A stretch of 50,796 nt of DNA, taken from NCBI GenBank assembly GCA_030838445.1, contig JAUZFQ010000277.1:1-50796 (forward strand). Direction: 5' to 3'. Numbering within the stretch: the stretch's first letter is position 1; every line of letters starts with the position of its first letter. The position numbers and the translations under genes are program-made. Shown here one piece after another: positions 16,556 through 26,600 of the stretch. The notes below the pieces were generated by a model, which made no database searches, was not told the DNA's origin, and was given only the letters and a program-made list of their open reading frames with translations. Source of the stretch: Pyrinomonadaceae bacterium (GTDB lineage: Bacteria; Acidobacteriota; Blastocatellia; Pyrinomonadales; Pyrinomonadaceae).

Positions 16556-19500
16556 ATGAATCCCCAACCGTTCATCTCCTGCATCATGCCGACGGCGGAT
16601 CGCCGCGCGTTCGTCGCGCAGGCGATGAGCTATTTTCTGCGTCAGGACTACGAGCACAAAGAGTTGATCATCGTGGACGACGGCCGCGACGCCGTGGGCG
16701 ATCTTGTTCCGACGGACGGGTGCGTGCGTTACGTCCGGCTTGACGAACGTCTGCCGGTGGGCGCGAAGCGAAATCTCGCGTGCGAGCATGCGCGCGGCCA
16801 ACTCATCGCGCACTGGGACGACGACGACTGGCACGCGCCGCACCGCTTGCGTTATCAGGTCGAGTCAATGCTGCGCGCGGGCGCGGAGTTGTGCGGCATC
16901 AGCACGTTGTTGTTCTACGACATGCGGGGCAGCGGCGGGCGCGGTTGGAAGTACGTCTACCCGGCGAGCCAGAAGGCTTGGGTGTCGGGCAGCAGCATGT
17001 GTTACACGCGGGAGTTCTGGGCGGGCAACCGCTTCCGCGAGATCAACGTCGGCGAGGACGCGCGCTTCGTGTGGAATCGCCCGGCGGCGCGCGTGTGCGT
17101 GCTGCCCGATCCGGGCTTCCACGTCGGCATCATTCACAAAGGGAACGTGAGTCCGAAGAACACCGCGGGGAGCTACTGGCGTTCGCACCCGGCCGAGGAC
17201 ATACGCCGCCTGCTCGGCGCGGACGCGAAGTTTTACGACGACCTCGCGGCGGGCAGAGACTCGACGCGCGCCGACGCGCAAGGCGAGACCGCGCGGGAAG
17301 AAGACAAGCAAAGGGAAGCGCGTGGAGAAGTTGTGAAAAGGGAAGCGCGTGGAGAGGGTGTGAAAAGGGAAGCGCGTGGAGCGAACGCGCACTCCGTCAA
17401 TGCTCGCGCCGCCGCTTCGAGTCGCGCGGCGGTGTCGCGCGGTGCGGAAACTCCGCGGGCGTTAGTCTCAGCGGCTTACGGCATCGGCGACATCCTGCGC
17501 GTCACGCCGCTCGTCGGTGCGCTCGCGCGGCTCGGTTACGAAGTTGATCTGCTCGTCGCGCCCGACTACCCGGAGAGCGCGAAGCTGTGGGAGCACGCGC
17601 CGGAGATTCGACGCCTGATCCATTATCAGAATTTTCGCGGCAACCGGGGCGGCCAGCCCGTCGCCGCACTGGCGGGCGAGTCGTACGAGGTCGCGACGTT
17701 TACGCAGTGGAGCGCGCCCCTGCGCCGCTGGGTGCGCGCCAAGCGCGTGCTCTCGTTCAATCAGGCGGAGTGGTTGAAGGAGGGCGACATCGCGTGCGTC
17801 GCGCGGATGGCGCGCGAGTTGGGTTGGGAGGGAGACTTGCCCGAACCTTTCGCCGTCGCCTCCGGCAGACACTTCGACTTGCCGCCGCACACGATTGCGC
17901 TGCACCCCGGTTGCAAACCGGACTGGCCCTGGAAGAAGTGGCACGGCTTCGACGAGTTTGCGCGACTCTGGCCGGAGGTAGCGATCATCGGCACGGAGTC
18001 TGATCTACAGAACGGCGAGACATATTTCCGCAGAGCCTTCGCGTGGCCGGAGCACGCGCGCAACTTCGTCGGCGCGCTCGACCTGCCGGACACGGCCGCG
18101 CTGATCCAACAATGCGCTGCGCTCGTCTCGAACGATTCGGGGCTGATGCACCTCGGCGTCGCCGTGGGCACGCCGACGTTCGGCGTCTTCGGCATTACGA
18201 GTCCCGCGCGCGAGATGATCCCGTCGCGGAAGATGTTCCCGGTGACGAAGCAACTCGCGTGCGAAGCGGCGTGCCGCAAAGCGGCGTGGGGTCGGCGCGA
18301 CTGCGACCAACACCTCGCATGTTTGAAAACTCTGACGTCGCAAGAGGTGCTCGCACACGTCACACAAAACGTCCCCGCGCTCGCCGCCGTACATGCACCC
18401 GCCAACGTACATGTGCCTGCTAACGCACACGCTCTTGCCAACGTACATGCGCCCACCGCTGCACTCGCACCCGCCAACGCACACGCGCTCGGCGACGCAC
18501 GCGCGGTCGCCAACGTGCCTACGCTCAACGTGGCACACGCGCACGTTGTCGTGCCGGGAGTTATGCCCGCGCAAGTTGTCGCCGCGAGCGCGCTGAAGAT
18601 CGTCTCGCCGCCGCGCCGCGCGCCCGTCGTTGATGATCTCAGTCTGGTGTATTACGGCTACGTGTTCGACGCGTCGGGCTACGGGCAGGCCGCGCGCGGC
18701 TACATCCACGCGCTCGAACGCGCCGGGATCAAACTCTCCGTGGTTGATCTTGCGGCGCACCGCCCGCGACAGGTGCGCGACGAACTCGTCGAGGCACGCG
18801 TCGGTCGCAACCGCGCAGCCGATGCGCATCTCTTCCACGGCATCCCGCCGCAGTGGGCGCGCTTCGCCGCCGGGATCAAGAACTCAATCGGCATGACCGT
18901 TTGGGAAACCGACGCGATGCCCGCCGCGTGGCATGGCGCGCTCAGACAGGTGCGCGAGGTGTGGCTGCCGTGCGATTACAACGTCTCCGTCTTCGGCAAG
19001 TCGCTCGACAAAGCGATCTTCAAACTCCCGCACGCGTGGTTGCCTTGCAAAACCGAGACGGCGCGCGCCGGAGAGTTTCCCGAAATCAACGCGCGCGATT
19101 TCGTCTTCTACAGCATCTTCCAGTGGCAGGAGCGCAAGAGTCCGCGCGGCCTGATCGAGAGTTTCCTGCGCGCGTTCCCCACGGAGTCCGACGCCGTGCT
19201 CGTCTTGAAGGTGAACGCGGAGGCCGCGCGCGTCGCCGCGAGCGAGTTGGAGAGTTTGCGACAGCTAACCGGGTCGAGCGCGCGCGTCGAGATTCACAGC
19301 GAGGCGTGGCCGGAGACGCGGATCGAGGCGCTGCACGCGCGCGGCGATTGCTACGTCTCACTGCATCGCGGCGAGGGCTGGTGCTATCCGTTGTTCGAGG
19401 CGGCCGGGCGCGGCACGCCCGTCGTCGCCACGAACTACTCCGGCCCGCTCGAATACCTCGACGCCGGCGCGCACAAACTCGTGCGTCACAATCTCTGCCC

Positions 19501-20458
19501 CGTGCGACAGCCTTACGTCTATTACCACCCGCGCATGCGTTGGGCTGAACCAGACCTCGCGCACGCCGCGGAGTTAATGCACGCCGTCTACCAAGAGCGC
19601 GAGGCGGCGAAGGCGCAGGCGACGCGCGCCGCGCTCAAGATGCGCGAAGATTATTCGTTGGAGCGCGTGGGCGAGATGGCGCGCGTGCGGATCGAAGAGA
19701 TGCTCGGCCGCAAGGGAACTGCGCGGGGTGTGAATGTGACAAATGCGACGAATGTGACGAATGCGACGAATGTGATGAGCGACGACGACACGACGGGCGG
19801 ACTCGTCCCCCGCGCGCCGATTGCGGGCGAGTGGTACGACGCCGACTACTTCGAGCACGGGCGCAAGAGCAACTGGGAGCGCGGCTATTCGTGGCCGCTC
19901 TTCTCCGACCTCTTCAAGCAGACGGCGGGCTTCCTCTGCGACAGTTTCCCCGAAGCCGAATCCTTCCTCGACGCGGGTTGCGCCAAAGGCTTCCTCGTGC
20001 GTGCGCTCCGCGAACGCGGCCGCGACGCTTGCGGCTTCGACCACAGCGCGTGGGCGATTGAACACGCTGATGCGTCAATCAAAAAACACCTCGCGCTCGC
20101 ACGCGCCGAGTCGGTCGAGTACGAACGCCAGTTTGATCTGACCGTCGCCTTCTCGCTCTGCGAGAGTTTGACCGAAGCGCAGGCGCACGAGTTTCTCAAG
20201 CGCGCGCGCGTCTGGACGCGGCAGGCCATCGTGGCCGTCATCCCTTCGTTCGAGACGGACGAGGAGGAGCGTCGTTTCCGCAAACACGACCGCGATTATT
20301 CGCACATCACGATGCGCTCGCGCGCGTGGTGGCACGCGGAATTTTTGCGCGCCGGTTGGGGACAGGATGCGCTGCATCGCATCGTCGAGCGCAGTTGCCG
20401 GCGGCACGAACTGCCGCGCCGCATGAACTGGAAAATTTACGTCTACGCCCCGGCCTGA
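16556..20458 (+). CDS. Four-domain glycosyltransferase-methyltransferase fusion (GT2-GT9-GT4-MTase)
   Basis: 1300 aa. Residues 1-240 are a GT2 (GT-A) domain: SCIMPTADRR start, LIIVDDGRD, and WDDDDW at 87-92 as the metal/nucleotide-sugar site. Residues about 302-600 are GT9/heptosyltransferase-like: YGIGDILRVTPL and VSNDSGLMHLGVAVGTPTFG. Residues about 690-1055 are GT4-like (GT-B): SGYGQAARGYIHALERAG, MTVWETDAMP, and GEGWCYPLFEAAGRGTPVVA. Residues about 1082-1300 are a class I SAM methyltransferase: FLDAGCAKGFLVRAL. The three junctions (252-275, 605-680, 1060-1074) carry different in-frame tandem repeats. It presumably builds or caps a surface or protein glycan; acceptor and sugars are unknown. 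Being immediately downstream and co-oriented, it might act on the eCIS particle or its outer-membrane protein (inference). Confidence 0.85.
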   Translation: MNPQPFISCIMPTADRRAFVAQAMSYFLRQDYEHKELIIVDDGRDAVGDLVPTDGCVRYVRLDERLPVGAKRNLACEHARGQLIAHWDDDDWHAPHRLRYQVESMLRAGAELCGISTLLFYDMRGSGGRGWKYVYPASQKAWVSGSSMCYTREFWAGNRFREINVGEDARFVWNRPAARVCVLPDPGFHVGIIHKGNVSPKNTAGSYWRSHPAEDIRRLLGADAKFYDDLAAGRDSTRADAQGETAREEDKQREARGEVVKREARGEGVKREARGANAHSVNARAAASSRAAVSRGAETPRALVSAAYGIGDILRVTPLVGALARLGYEVDLLVAPDYPESAKLWEHAPEIRRLIHYQNFRGNRGGQPVAALAGESYEVATFTQWSAPLRRWVRAKRVLSFNQAEWLKEGDIACVARMARELGWEGDLPEPFAVASGRHFDLPPHTIALHPGCKPDWPWKKWHGFDEFARLWPEVAIIGTESDLQNGETYFRRAFAWPEHARNFVGALDLPDTAALIQQCAALVSNDSGLMHLGVAVGTPTFGVFGITSPAREMIPSRKMFPVTKQLACEAACRKAAWGRRDCDQHLACLKTLTSQEVLAHVTQNVPALAAVHAPANVHVPANAHALANVHAPTAALAPANAHALGDARAVANVPTLNVAHAHVVVPGVMPAQVVAASALKIVSPPRRAPVVDDLSLVYYGYVFDASGYGQAARGYIHALERAGIKLSVVDLAAHRPRQVRDELVEARVGRNRAADAHLFHGIPPQWARFAAGIKNSIGMTVWETDAMPAAWHGALRQVREVWLPCDYNVSVFGKSLDKAIFKLPHAWLPCKTETARAGEFPEINARDFVFYSIFQWQERKSPRGLIESFLRAFPTESDAVLVLKVNAEAARVAASELESLRQLTGSSARVEIHSEAWPETRIEALHARGDCYVSLHRGEGWCYPLFEAAGRGTPVVATNYSGPLEYLDAGAHKLVRHNLCPVRQPYVYYHPRMRWAEPDLAHAAELMHAVYQEREAAKAQATRAALKMREDYSLERVGEMARVRIEEMLGRKGTARGVNVTNATNVTNATNVMSDDDTTGGLVPRAPIAGEWYDADYFEHGRKSNWERGYSWPLFSDLFKQTAGFLCDSFPEAESFLDAGCAKGFLVRALRERGRDACGFDHSAWAIEHADASIKKHLALARAESVEYERQFDLTVAFSLCESLTEAQAHEFLKRARVWTRQAIVAVIPSFETDEEERRFRKHDRDYSHITMRSRAWWHAEFLRAGWGQDALHRIVERSCRRHELPRRMNWKIYVYAPA
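17311..17381 (+). repeat. 27-bp in-frame tandem repeat at the GT2/GT9 junction
   Basis: Two full 27-bp units (17311-17337, 17338-17364) and a partial third (17365-17381), each beginning AAGGGAAGCGCGTGGAG, encode KREARGEVV / KREARGEGV / KREARGA. The period is a multiple of three, so the frame is kept. It lies in the linker between two catalytic domains. Confidence 0.9.
18391..18545 (+). repeat. Degenerate in-frame repeat at the GT9/GT4 junction
   Basis: Alternating words of the type GCCAACGTACATGCGCC encode a low-complexity His/Ala/Asn/Val/Pro linker of HAPANVHVPANAHALANV type. It separates the GT9-like and GT4-like domains of the fusion protein. Confidence 0.85.
19732..19777 (+). repeat. 18-bp in-frame repeat at the GT4/methyltransferase junction
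   Basis: AATGTGACGAATGCGACG is repeated about two and a half times and encodes NVTNATNVTNATNV. It lies precisely between the GT4-like and methyltransferase domains. Confidence 0.9.
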
Positions 20459-20505
20459 TGGCCGCGCGAGTCGGTTGAGAACCGCAGAGGAAAGGGAAGT
20501 GTAGG

Positions 20506-21903
20506 ATGAGCGAAGAGACACACGCGACGCCCGCGCCGCAGATGCCCGCGCCGCCCAAAGTGGCGATCATCGTCTTGAACTTCAACACGGCCGCGCTCAC
20601 CGACGCGCTGGCCGCTTACCTCACGCACGATCTCCACTACGCGAACAAAAAAGTCTACGTCATAGACAACGGCTCTGAGACGCGCCCCGCCTCCGCCACG
20701 CACGCGCTCCCCGAAAACCTCGGCTTCACGCGCGGCATGCACGAGGGCTATCAGATCGCCTCGGCCGAAGACGACTATGACGCCTACTGGTTTCTCAACT
20801 CCGACGTGGGCTTCGAGTACGGCAATGACGTGCTCTCGAACCTCTGCGACGTGTTGTTCGCGTCCGACCTCTACGCGCAGATCGCGCCGCAGCACAACTC
20901 GCCGCACAAGTTCATGGAGCAGGCCGCGAGCGAGGCCGAACTTGTCAACTATCTCGAAGCGACCGCCCCGCTCGTCAAAGCCTCGACCATCGAACACCTC
21001 GGCTTCTGGGACTTGCGGCTGACCTACGGCTGGGGCGTGGATTACGATTACGGCTACCGCGTGCGCGAGGCGGGCTTGGCGAACGTGTTGACGAACCGCG
21101 CGCGCATCACGCACAAAGAGCACAAGTCAATCACGGACTATTCCGATTACGTCAACCGCGCCAGCGCGGAGATGAACACGGTGCTCGCGGAGAAGTACGG
21201 CGCGGACTGGTGGGGGCGCATCATGTCGCCGGACGGGCGCGTCGTCCCTCTGATTCTCAGTTGCGACCGCAACGCATGGTTGATGGAGCAGTTCGTCTCC
21301 TCGTTCCGCACGGTGAGCGCGGGGCTTGAGCCGCCCGTCATCGTCATCGACACGAGCCACACGCCGAAGCTTTCGGGCAAATATCTCTCGCTCGTCACCG
21401 CGCTCGCGCCCGCCGCCGTCTACGTCCACGCGCGCGAAGCGGGGATGAGCACCTACGACTCGGTGCAAGAGGCCGTCCACTTCGCCTTTCAGCGCGTGCT
21501 CGAAGTGACGCGCGAGGGCGACCGCATCCTGTTCATCGAAGACGACATCATCTTCTCGAAACGCTTCAACGAAAAACTGCGCACGCTGCGCGTCAACCCC
21601 GACACAGGGCTGCTTACGCTCTACCTGCCCGGCAACGAGTACGGCTCGACCGTCATTGACCCGCACAAGTTTTACGGCACGCAGTGCGTCCTCTTTCCAC
21701 GCCGCCCCTTGCAGGAGATCGTCGCCAACTGGGACGAGATCAAGCGCCGCATCCCGCCCGGCTACGACATACGCTGGAGTCGCTTCCTCGGCGAGCGCGG
21801 CTACAAGCTCTACGGCACGGAGCATTCCTACGTCCAACACCTGCAAACCGTCTCGCGCCTGCACGGCCACTCTTCGCACATCTCGAACAAGTTTAAAGGC
21901 TGA
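20506..21903 (+). CDS. Tandem GT-A glycosyltransferase (GT2 plus second GT-A-like domain)
   Basis: 465 aa, 47 bp after the fusion gene. Residues 20-230 are GT2: VAIIVLNFNTAALTDALAAY, YVIDNGSETRP, GFTRGMHEGYQIA and FLNSDVGF, the last being a DxD-like site. Residues about 240-465 form a second GT-A-like domain: VVPLILSCDRNAWLMEQFV, ILFIEDDIIF as acidic metal site, and a C-terminal block with YDIRWSRFLGERGYKLYGT. The acceptor is unknown. It is only 3 bp from the next gene, so the three genes form one operon. Confidence 0.82.
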   Translation: MSEETHATPAPQMPAPPKVAIIVLNFNTAALTDALAAYLTHDLHYANKKVYVIDNGSETRPASATHALPENLGFTRGMHEGYQIASAEDDYDAYWFLNSDVGFEYGNDVLSNLCDVLFASDLYAQIAPQHNSPHKFMEQAASEAELVNYLEATAPLVKASTIEHLGFWDLRLTYGWGVDYDYGYRVREAGLANVLTNRARITHKEHKSITDYSDYVNRASAEMNTVLAEKYGADWWGRIMSPDGRVVPLILSCDRNAWLMEQFVSSFRTVSAGLEPPVIVIDTSHTPKLSGKYLSLVTALAPAAVYVHAREAGMSTYDSVQEAVHFAFQRVLEVTREGDRILFIEDDIIFSKRFNEKLRTLRVNPDTGLLTLYLPGNEYGSTVIDPHKFYGTQCVLFPRRPLQEIVANWDEIKRRIPPGYDIRWSRFLGERGYKLYGTEHSYVQHLQTVSRLHGHSSHISNKFKG

Positions 21904-21906
21904 AAG

Positions 21907-23475
21907 ATGACCACGGCGGAAGACCACATCACGAACGGGCTTGCCGGCACGAACAACGGGCGCGCGGAGTTTTTCATCAAGCCCGGCTACACCCCGCGCG
22001 CCGCGCCCGAATATTTTCACGACACGCTCGCGGACACGCGCGGCATCACGCACCAGCCCGATGCCTACCCGCTCGCCGCGCACCTCGCGGCCTATTACGG
22101 CTGCCGCCACGTCATAGACATCGGCTGCGGGCTGGCGCACAAGCTCGTCGAACTACACCCGCGCTTTCGTGTGATCGGCGTGGACTTCGGCGACAACCTG
22201 CGCGGCTGCCGCGAGCGTTACCCCTTCGGCCAATGGATCGAGTGGGACTTGGAGCGCGACGGCGTGATCGAACTCGACCCGGCAATCGTCGCCTCGTCCG
22301 TCGTCGTCTGCTCCGACGTGATCGAACACCTCGTTGACCCGACGGGGCTGCTCGCCAACCTGCGCGCGCTGCTCGAACACGCGCCCGCCGCCGTCTTGAC
22401 GACGCCGGAGCGCGACCTCGTGCGCGGCAGCAGCCACTTCGGGCCGCCGCAAAATCCCAGCCACGTCCGCGAATGGAATCTGGCTGAACTCGAAACGCTG
22501 CTCCGCGTCGAGCGACTCAAGATCAACTTCATCGGCCTCACGATGGACAACGACCACGAGTGGCAGAAGCGCACGTCGCTAGTCGTGCTCGAACGAAACG
22601 ATGCTGCCACGAACGACGCCGCCACGGAAGACTTGCGCGCGCCCGCAGGCTTCCGCGTCGTCGCGCTGATGACGGCCTACAACGAGGAGGACATCATCGC
22701 CGCGTCGCTCAGGCATCTGTTCGCGCAGGGCGTCGAAGTTTACCTGCTCGACAACTGGTCGAGCGACCGGACGTTCGAGATCGCAGGGGAGTTTCTGGGG
22801 CGCGGAGTCGTCGGGTTGGAGCGGTTTCCGGCGGGCGGCGCGTCGCACAGTTACGACTGGCGCGAGTTGCTCCGGCGCGTGGAGGAGTTGAGCCAGACCA
22901 TCGAGGCCGACTGGTTCATTCATCACGACGCGGACGAGTTGAGGGAAAGCCCCTGGCCGGGCGTTAGCTTGCGCGACGGGCTGTATCGCGTCGAACGCAG
23001 CGGCTTCAACTCGGTTGACCACACCGTCGTCAACTTCCGTCCCGTTGACAACAACTTCGCGGACGGTTCGGATTTCGAGTCGCACTTCAAGTTCTTCGAG
23101 TTCGGGCGCACGCAGCCCGACTACGTACAGGTCAAGGCGTGGCGAAATCTCGGCCGCAAAATTTCGCTCGCGGATTCGGGCGGGCACGACGTGCAGTTCG
23201 ACGGGCGGCGCGTCTACCCGTACAAGTTTTTGTTGAAGCACTACTCGATCCGCTCGCAGCGACACGGCGAGCGAAAAGTGTTCGGCGAACGCCAGCCGCG
23301 CTGGAACGCGGGTGAGAAATCAATAGGCTGGCACACACACTACGACGTGGTGCGGCCGGGTCACAACTTCCTGCGCCGCCCCGAAAGCCTCACACACTTC
23401 GACCGCGAAAGTTTCTACCGCACCTACCTCGTCGAACGCCTCACGGGCATCGGCTGCGCGCGAAGCAAGGGATGA
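21907..23475 (+). CDS. Methyltransferase-GT2 glycosyltransferase fusion
   Basis: 522 aa, starting 3 bp after the preceding stop codon. Residues about 55-215 are a class I SAM methyltransferase: HVIDIGCGLAHKLVEL (motif I) and VVCSDVIEHLVDP. Residues about 250-400 are GT2-like: VVALMTAYNEEDIIAASLRH, VYLLDNWSSDRT, and WFIHHDADELRES as the acidic metal site. The junction (231-240) reads NDAATNDAAT and comes from two 15-bp repeat units. It closes the glycan cassette and likely acts on the same product as the two upstream enzymes; the methyl acceptor could be a sugar hydroxyl (inference). Confidence 0.83.
   Translation: MTTAEDHITNGLAGTNNGRAEFFIKPGYTPRAAPEYFHDTLADTRGITHQPDAYPLAAHLAAYYGCRHVIDIGCGLAHKLVELHPRFRVIGVDFGDNLRGCRERYPFGQWIEWDLERDGVIELDPAIVASSVVVCSDVIEHLVDPTGLLANLRALLEHAPAAVLTTPERDLVRGSSHFGPPQNPSHVREWNLAELETLLRVERLKINFIGLTMDNDHEWQKRTSLVVLERNDAATNDAATEDLRAPAGFRVVALMTAYNEEDIIAASLRHLFAQGVEVYLLDNWSSDRTFEIAGEFLGRGVVGLERFPAGGASHSYDWRELLRRVEELSQTIEADWFIHHDADELRESPWPGVSLRDGLYRVERSGFNSVDHTVVNFRPVDNNFADGSDFESHFKFFEFGRTQPDYVQVKAWRNLGRKISLADSGGHDVQFDGRRVYPYKFLLKHYSIRSQRHGERKVFGERQPRWNAGEKSIGWHTHYDVVRPGHNFLRRPESLTHFDRESFYRTYLVERLTGIGCARSKG
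22597..22626 (+). repeat. 15-bp tandem repeat at the methyltransferase/GT2 junction
   Basis: Two 15-bp units (AACGATGCTGCCACG, AACGACGCCGCCACG) encode NDAAT twice, between the methyltransferase and the GT2 domain. Confidence 0.85.
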
Positions 23476-23500
23476 GGGCAGCAGGGTGAGGGATGAAAGG
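23466..23500 (+). repeat. Dispersed post-stop repeat, copy 1
   Basis: AAGGGATGAGGGCAG followed by a GGGATGAAAGG word just after the stop of the methyltransferase-GT2 gene. A close relative occurs just after the 43326-46649 gene at 46653-46684. Both start at the stop codon region and are followed by a GAATGCTT/GAATGTTC word. Confidence 0.6.
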
Positions 23501-23629
23501 AATGCTTCACACGCGTGAATGCTTCCCCGGCCAACACTCATGCTTTCTCCCTGTGGTCTGCCGGTAGCGATCAGCAATCAACAGAGCGTCTCAGCCGATT
23601 GCAAATCGCTATAAGTCGCGCGGGTGCGT

Positions 23630-23635
23630 TATAAT
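23630..23635 (+). promoter_or_regulatory. Candidate -10 box of the sensor-kinase gene
   Basis: A perfect TATAAT sits 51 bp before the sensor-kinase start codon, in an otherwise G+C-rich spacer. No convincing -35 hexamer lies at 16-18 bp; TTGCAA is 25 bp upstream, which is too far. It is offered as a possible promoter only. Confidence 0.4.
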
Positions 23636-23686
23636 CGGCCTCCCCGGCGATCAATCCAGACCAGCTAGGTTTCGTGAGTCGCATCT

Positions 23687-26600
23687 ATGAACTCCCCTCT
23701 ACCGGAAGAGGACAACTCGTCGCGGGTGGTAAGTGAATCCGCCGCCGCCGTAGAGTCCGCACCTGTGGACGAGACGTGCGACGGGCGTTTCCTCACCTTC
23801 GCCGAGAACGCCGGCGACGCCATCATCATCATTGACGCCGCGAGCGTGATCCACTTCGTCAACCGCGCCGCCGAAAAGATTTTCGGCCACCCCGTCGCGG
23901 AACTGCTCGGACAAAACCTCACCCTGTTGATGCCCGATTATTTACGCCACGTTCACCGCGCGGGGTTAGAACGTTATCTTGCGACGGGCACGCGTCACAT
24001 CAGTTGGGGCGGCGTCGAACTGCCCGGCCTGCACCGCGACGGGCGCGAGATCGAACTCGAAATCTCTTTCGGCGAATTCGTCGAAGACGGCGTGCGCTAC
24101 TTCACGGGCATCGCGCGCGACATCACGGAGCGCAAGCGCGCCGAGCGTCGGCTGGCGGCGCACCACGCCGTGACGCGCGTGCTGGCCGAAGCGGCGAGCG
24201 TCGGCGAAGCGGCGCACAACATCCTCGAAGCCGTCTGCGAAAATTTGCGTTGGGAGATGGGCGCGTTCTGGTGCGCGGACGACGGCGATGACGACGCGGC
24301 GGCGGGCGTGCTGCGCTGTCAGGAAATCTGTCAGTCGGCCGAAACAGAGTCGGGCGAGTTTGCCGCGCACACGCGCGAGTTGACGTTCGCGCGCGGGGTC
24401 GGCCTCCCCGGTCGCATCTGGGAGAGCGGCGAACCGGCGTGGGTCGCCGACTTGACGCGGGAACGAAACCTGCCGCGCGCCGACGTGGCCGCACGCACGG
24501 GGCTGCACGCGGCCTTCGGCTTTCCCGTCACGCTCGGCCGCGAGGTGCTCGGCGTGATGGAATTTTTAAGCCGCGAGGTGAGAACGTCCGAGCCGGAGTT
24601 GCGCGCGCTGATGAACACCATCGGCTCGCAGTTCGGCCAGTTCATCGAACGCAAGCGCACAGAGGGCGCGTTGACGGTCGCAGAGGAACGCGCGCGCGGC
24701 GAGTTCGACCGCTATCGTTCGCTCGTCACGGCGACGGCGCAGGTGGTGTGGACGACGGACGCCGCGGGGCGCGTCGCCGACATTCCGGCGTGGCGCGCGA
24801 TGACCGGGCAGACGAAGGAAGAGGTGAGCGGCCGGGGCTGGCTCGACGCCGTCCACCCGGAAGATCGCGAGCGCACGGCCGCGCACTGGCGTCGCGCCGT
24901 CGAGTCGCGCAGCGTCTACGCGACCGAGTACCGCATCCGCCAGCGCGACGGACGCTATCGCGACTTTGCCGTGCGCGGCGTTCCCGTCATCGCCGACGAC
25001 GGGCACTTGCGCGAATGGGTCGGCACGCTCACAGACATCACGGAGCGCGAGCAGCAAGAGGCGACGCAACGCTTCCTCGTCGAAGCGAGCGCGCTGTTGG
25101 CCGCCTCGCTCGATTACGAAACGACGCTCGAATCACTCGCGCGCCTGAGTGTCCCTTTCGTCGCCGACTGGTGCGTCGTCTACGTGGCGGACGACGACGG
25201 CGCGATCCGCCCCATCGCCGTAACGCACGGCGGCGACGCGGAGAAGATCGGGCGGGTCTGGGAACTCGAACGGCGCGAGAACCAGAACCCCGACGCGGCG
25301 ACCGGCGTCGCCAAAGCGATCCGCACCGGCCAGTCGGAACTCTACGCGGAAATCTCTCCACCCGGCGACGATGCGACAGCGACAACGAGCGACGATGCGG
25401 TGGGCGACGACGCGGCGAAGAGTAGCGACGCGGCGACGGCAGACGACGCGGCGACAGGTAGCGACGCGGCGACGGTTAGCGACGACGGGAATCGTTTCCG
25501 CATTGCGCGCGAACTCGGTCTGGTGTCGGCGATGATCGTGCCCCTCGTGGCGCGCGGGCGCACGCTCGGCGCGATCACGTTCGCCACGGCCGAATCGGGG
25601 CGGCGTTACGGCCTCTCCGATCTCGCGCTCGCCGAAGACCTCGCGCGGCGCGCCGCCTTCGCCGTGGACAACGCGCGCCTCTACCGCGAAGCGCAGGAAG
25701 CCAACCGGCTCAAAGACGAGTTTCTCGCCACGCTCTCGCACGAACTGCGCACGCCGCTCACTTCGATCCTCGGCTGGACGAACCTGCTCCGCTCCGTCAA
25801 GTTCGACGACGCGACCGCCGCGCGCGCGCTCGAAACCATCGAACGCAACGCGCGTTCGCAGAAGCAACTCGTTGACGATCTGCTCGACGCCTCGCGCATC
25901 ATCACCGGCAAGCTGCGCCTCGAATTGAAGCCGACCGAACTCAAGCAGGTGGTCGAAGCGGCGTGCGAGGCCGCGCGCCCGGCGGCGCAGGTTAAAGGTA
26001 TCGAACTCGGCCTCGCGCTCGACCGCGCGGCGAGTCTCGTCGCGGGCGACGCGGAACGCTTGCAGCAGGTGGTCTGGAACTTGTTGTCGAACGCCGTCAA
26101 GTTCACGCCCGAAGGCGGGCGCGTCGAGGTGCGCCTCGAACGCGCGGGGACGCAGGCGCGCATCTCAGTCACCGACACGGGCGAGGGCATCAGGGAAGAG
26201 TTTCTGCCGTTCGTCTTCGACCGTTTCCGGCAGGCCGACCAGACGACGACGCGCACGCACGGCGGCCTCGGCCTCGGCCTCGCCATCGTGCGCCACCTCG
26301 CCGAACTCCACGGCGGCACGGTCGCCGCCACGAGCGCGGGCGAGGGACGTGGGGCGACCTTCGAGGTGCGCCTGCCGCTGCTCGAATACGCCAAACGCGG
26401 CGAGGCGTTGCCGAGCGATGCGGAGCACACGCACGCTGGCGAACTCGCCGAACGGCAGACGGTGCTCGGCGGCCTGCGCATCCTGATCGTGGAGGACGAG
26501 CCGGACACGCGCGTGCTGCTCGGCAAGGCTCTGGAACGTTTCGGCGCGACCGTGCTGGCGTGCGAGTTGGTGGAAGAAGCGCTGGCCGCGCTCGACACGG

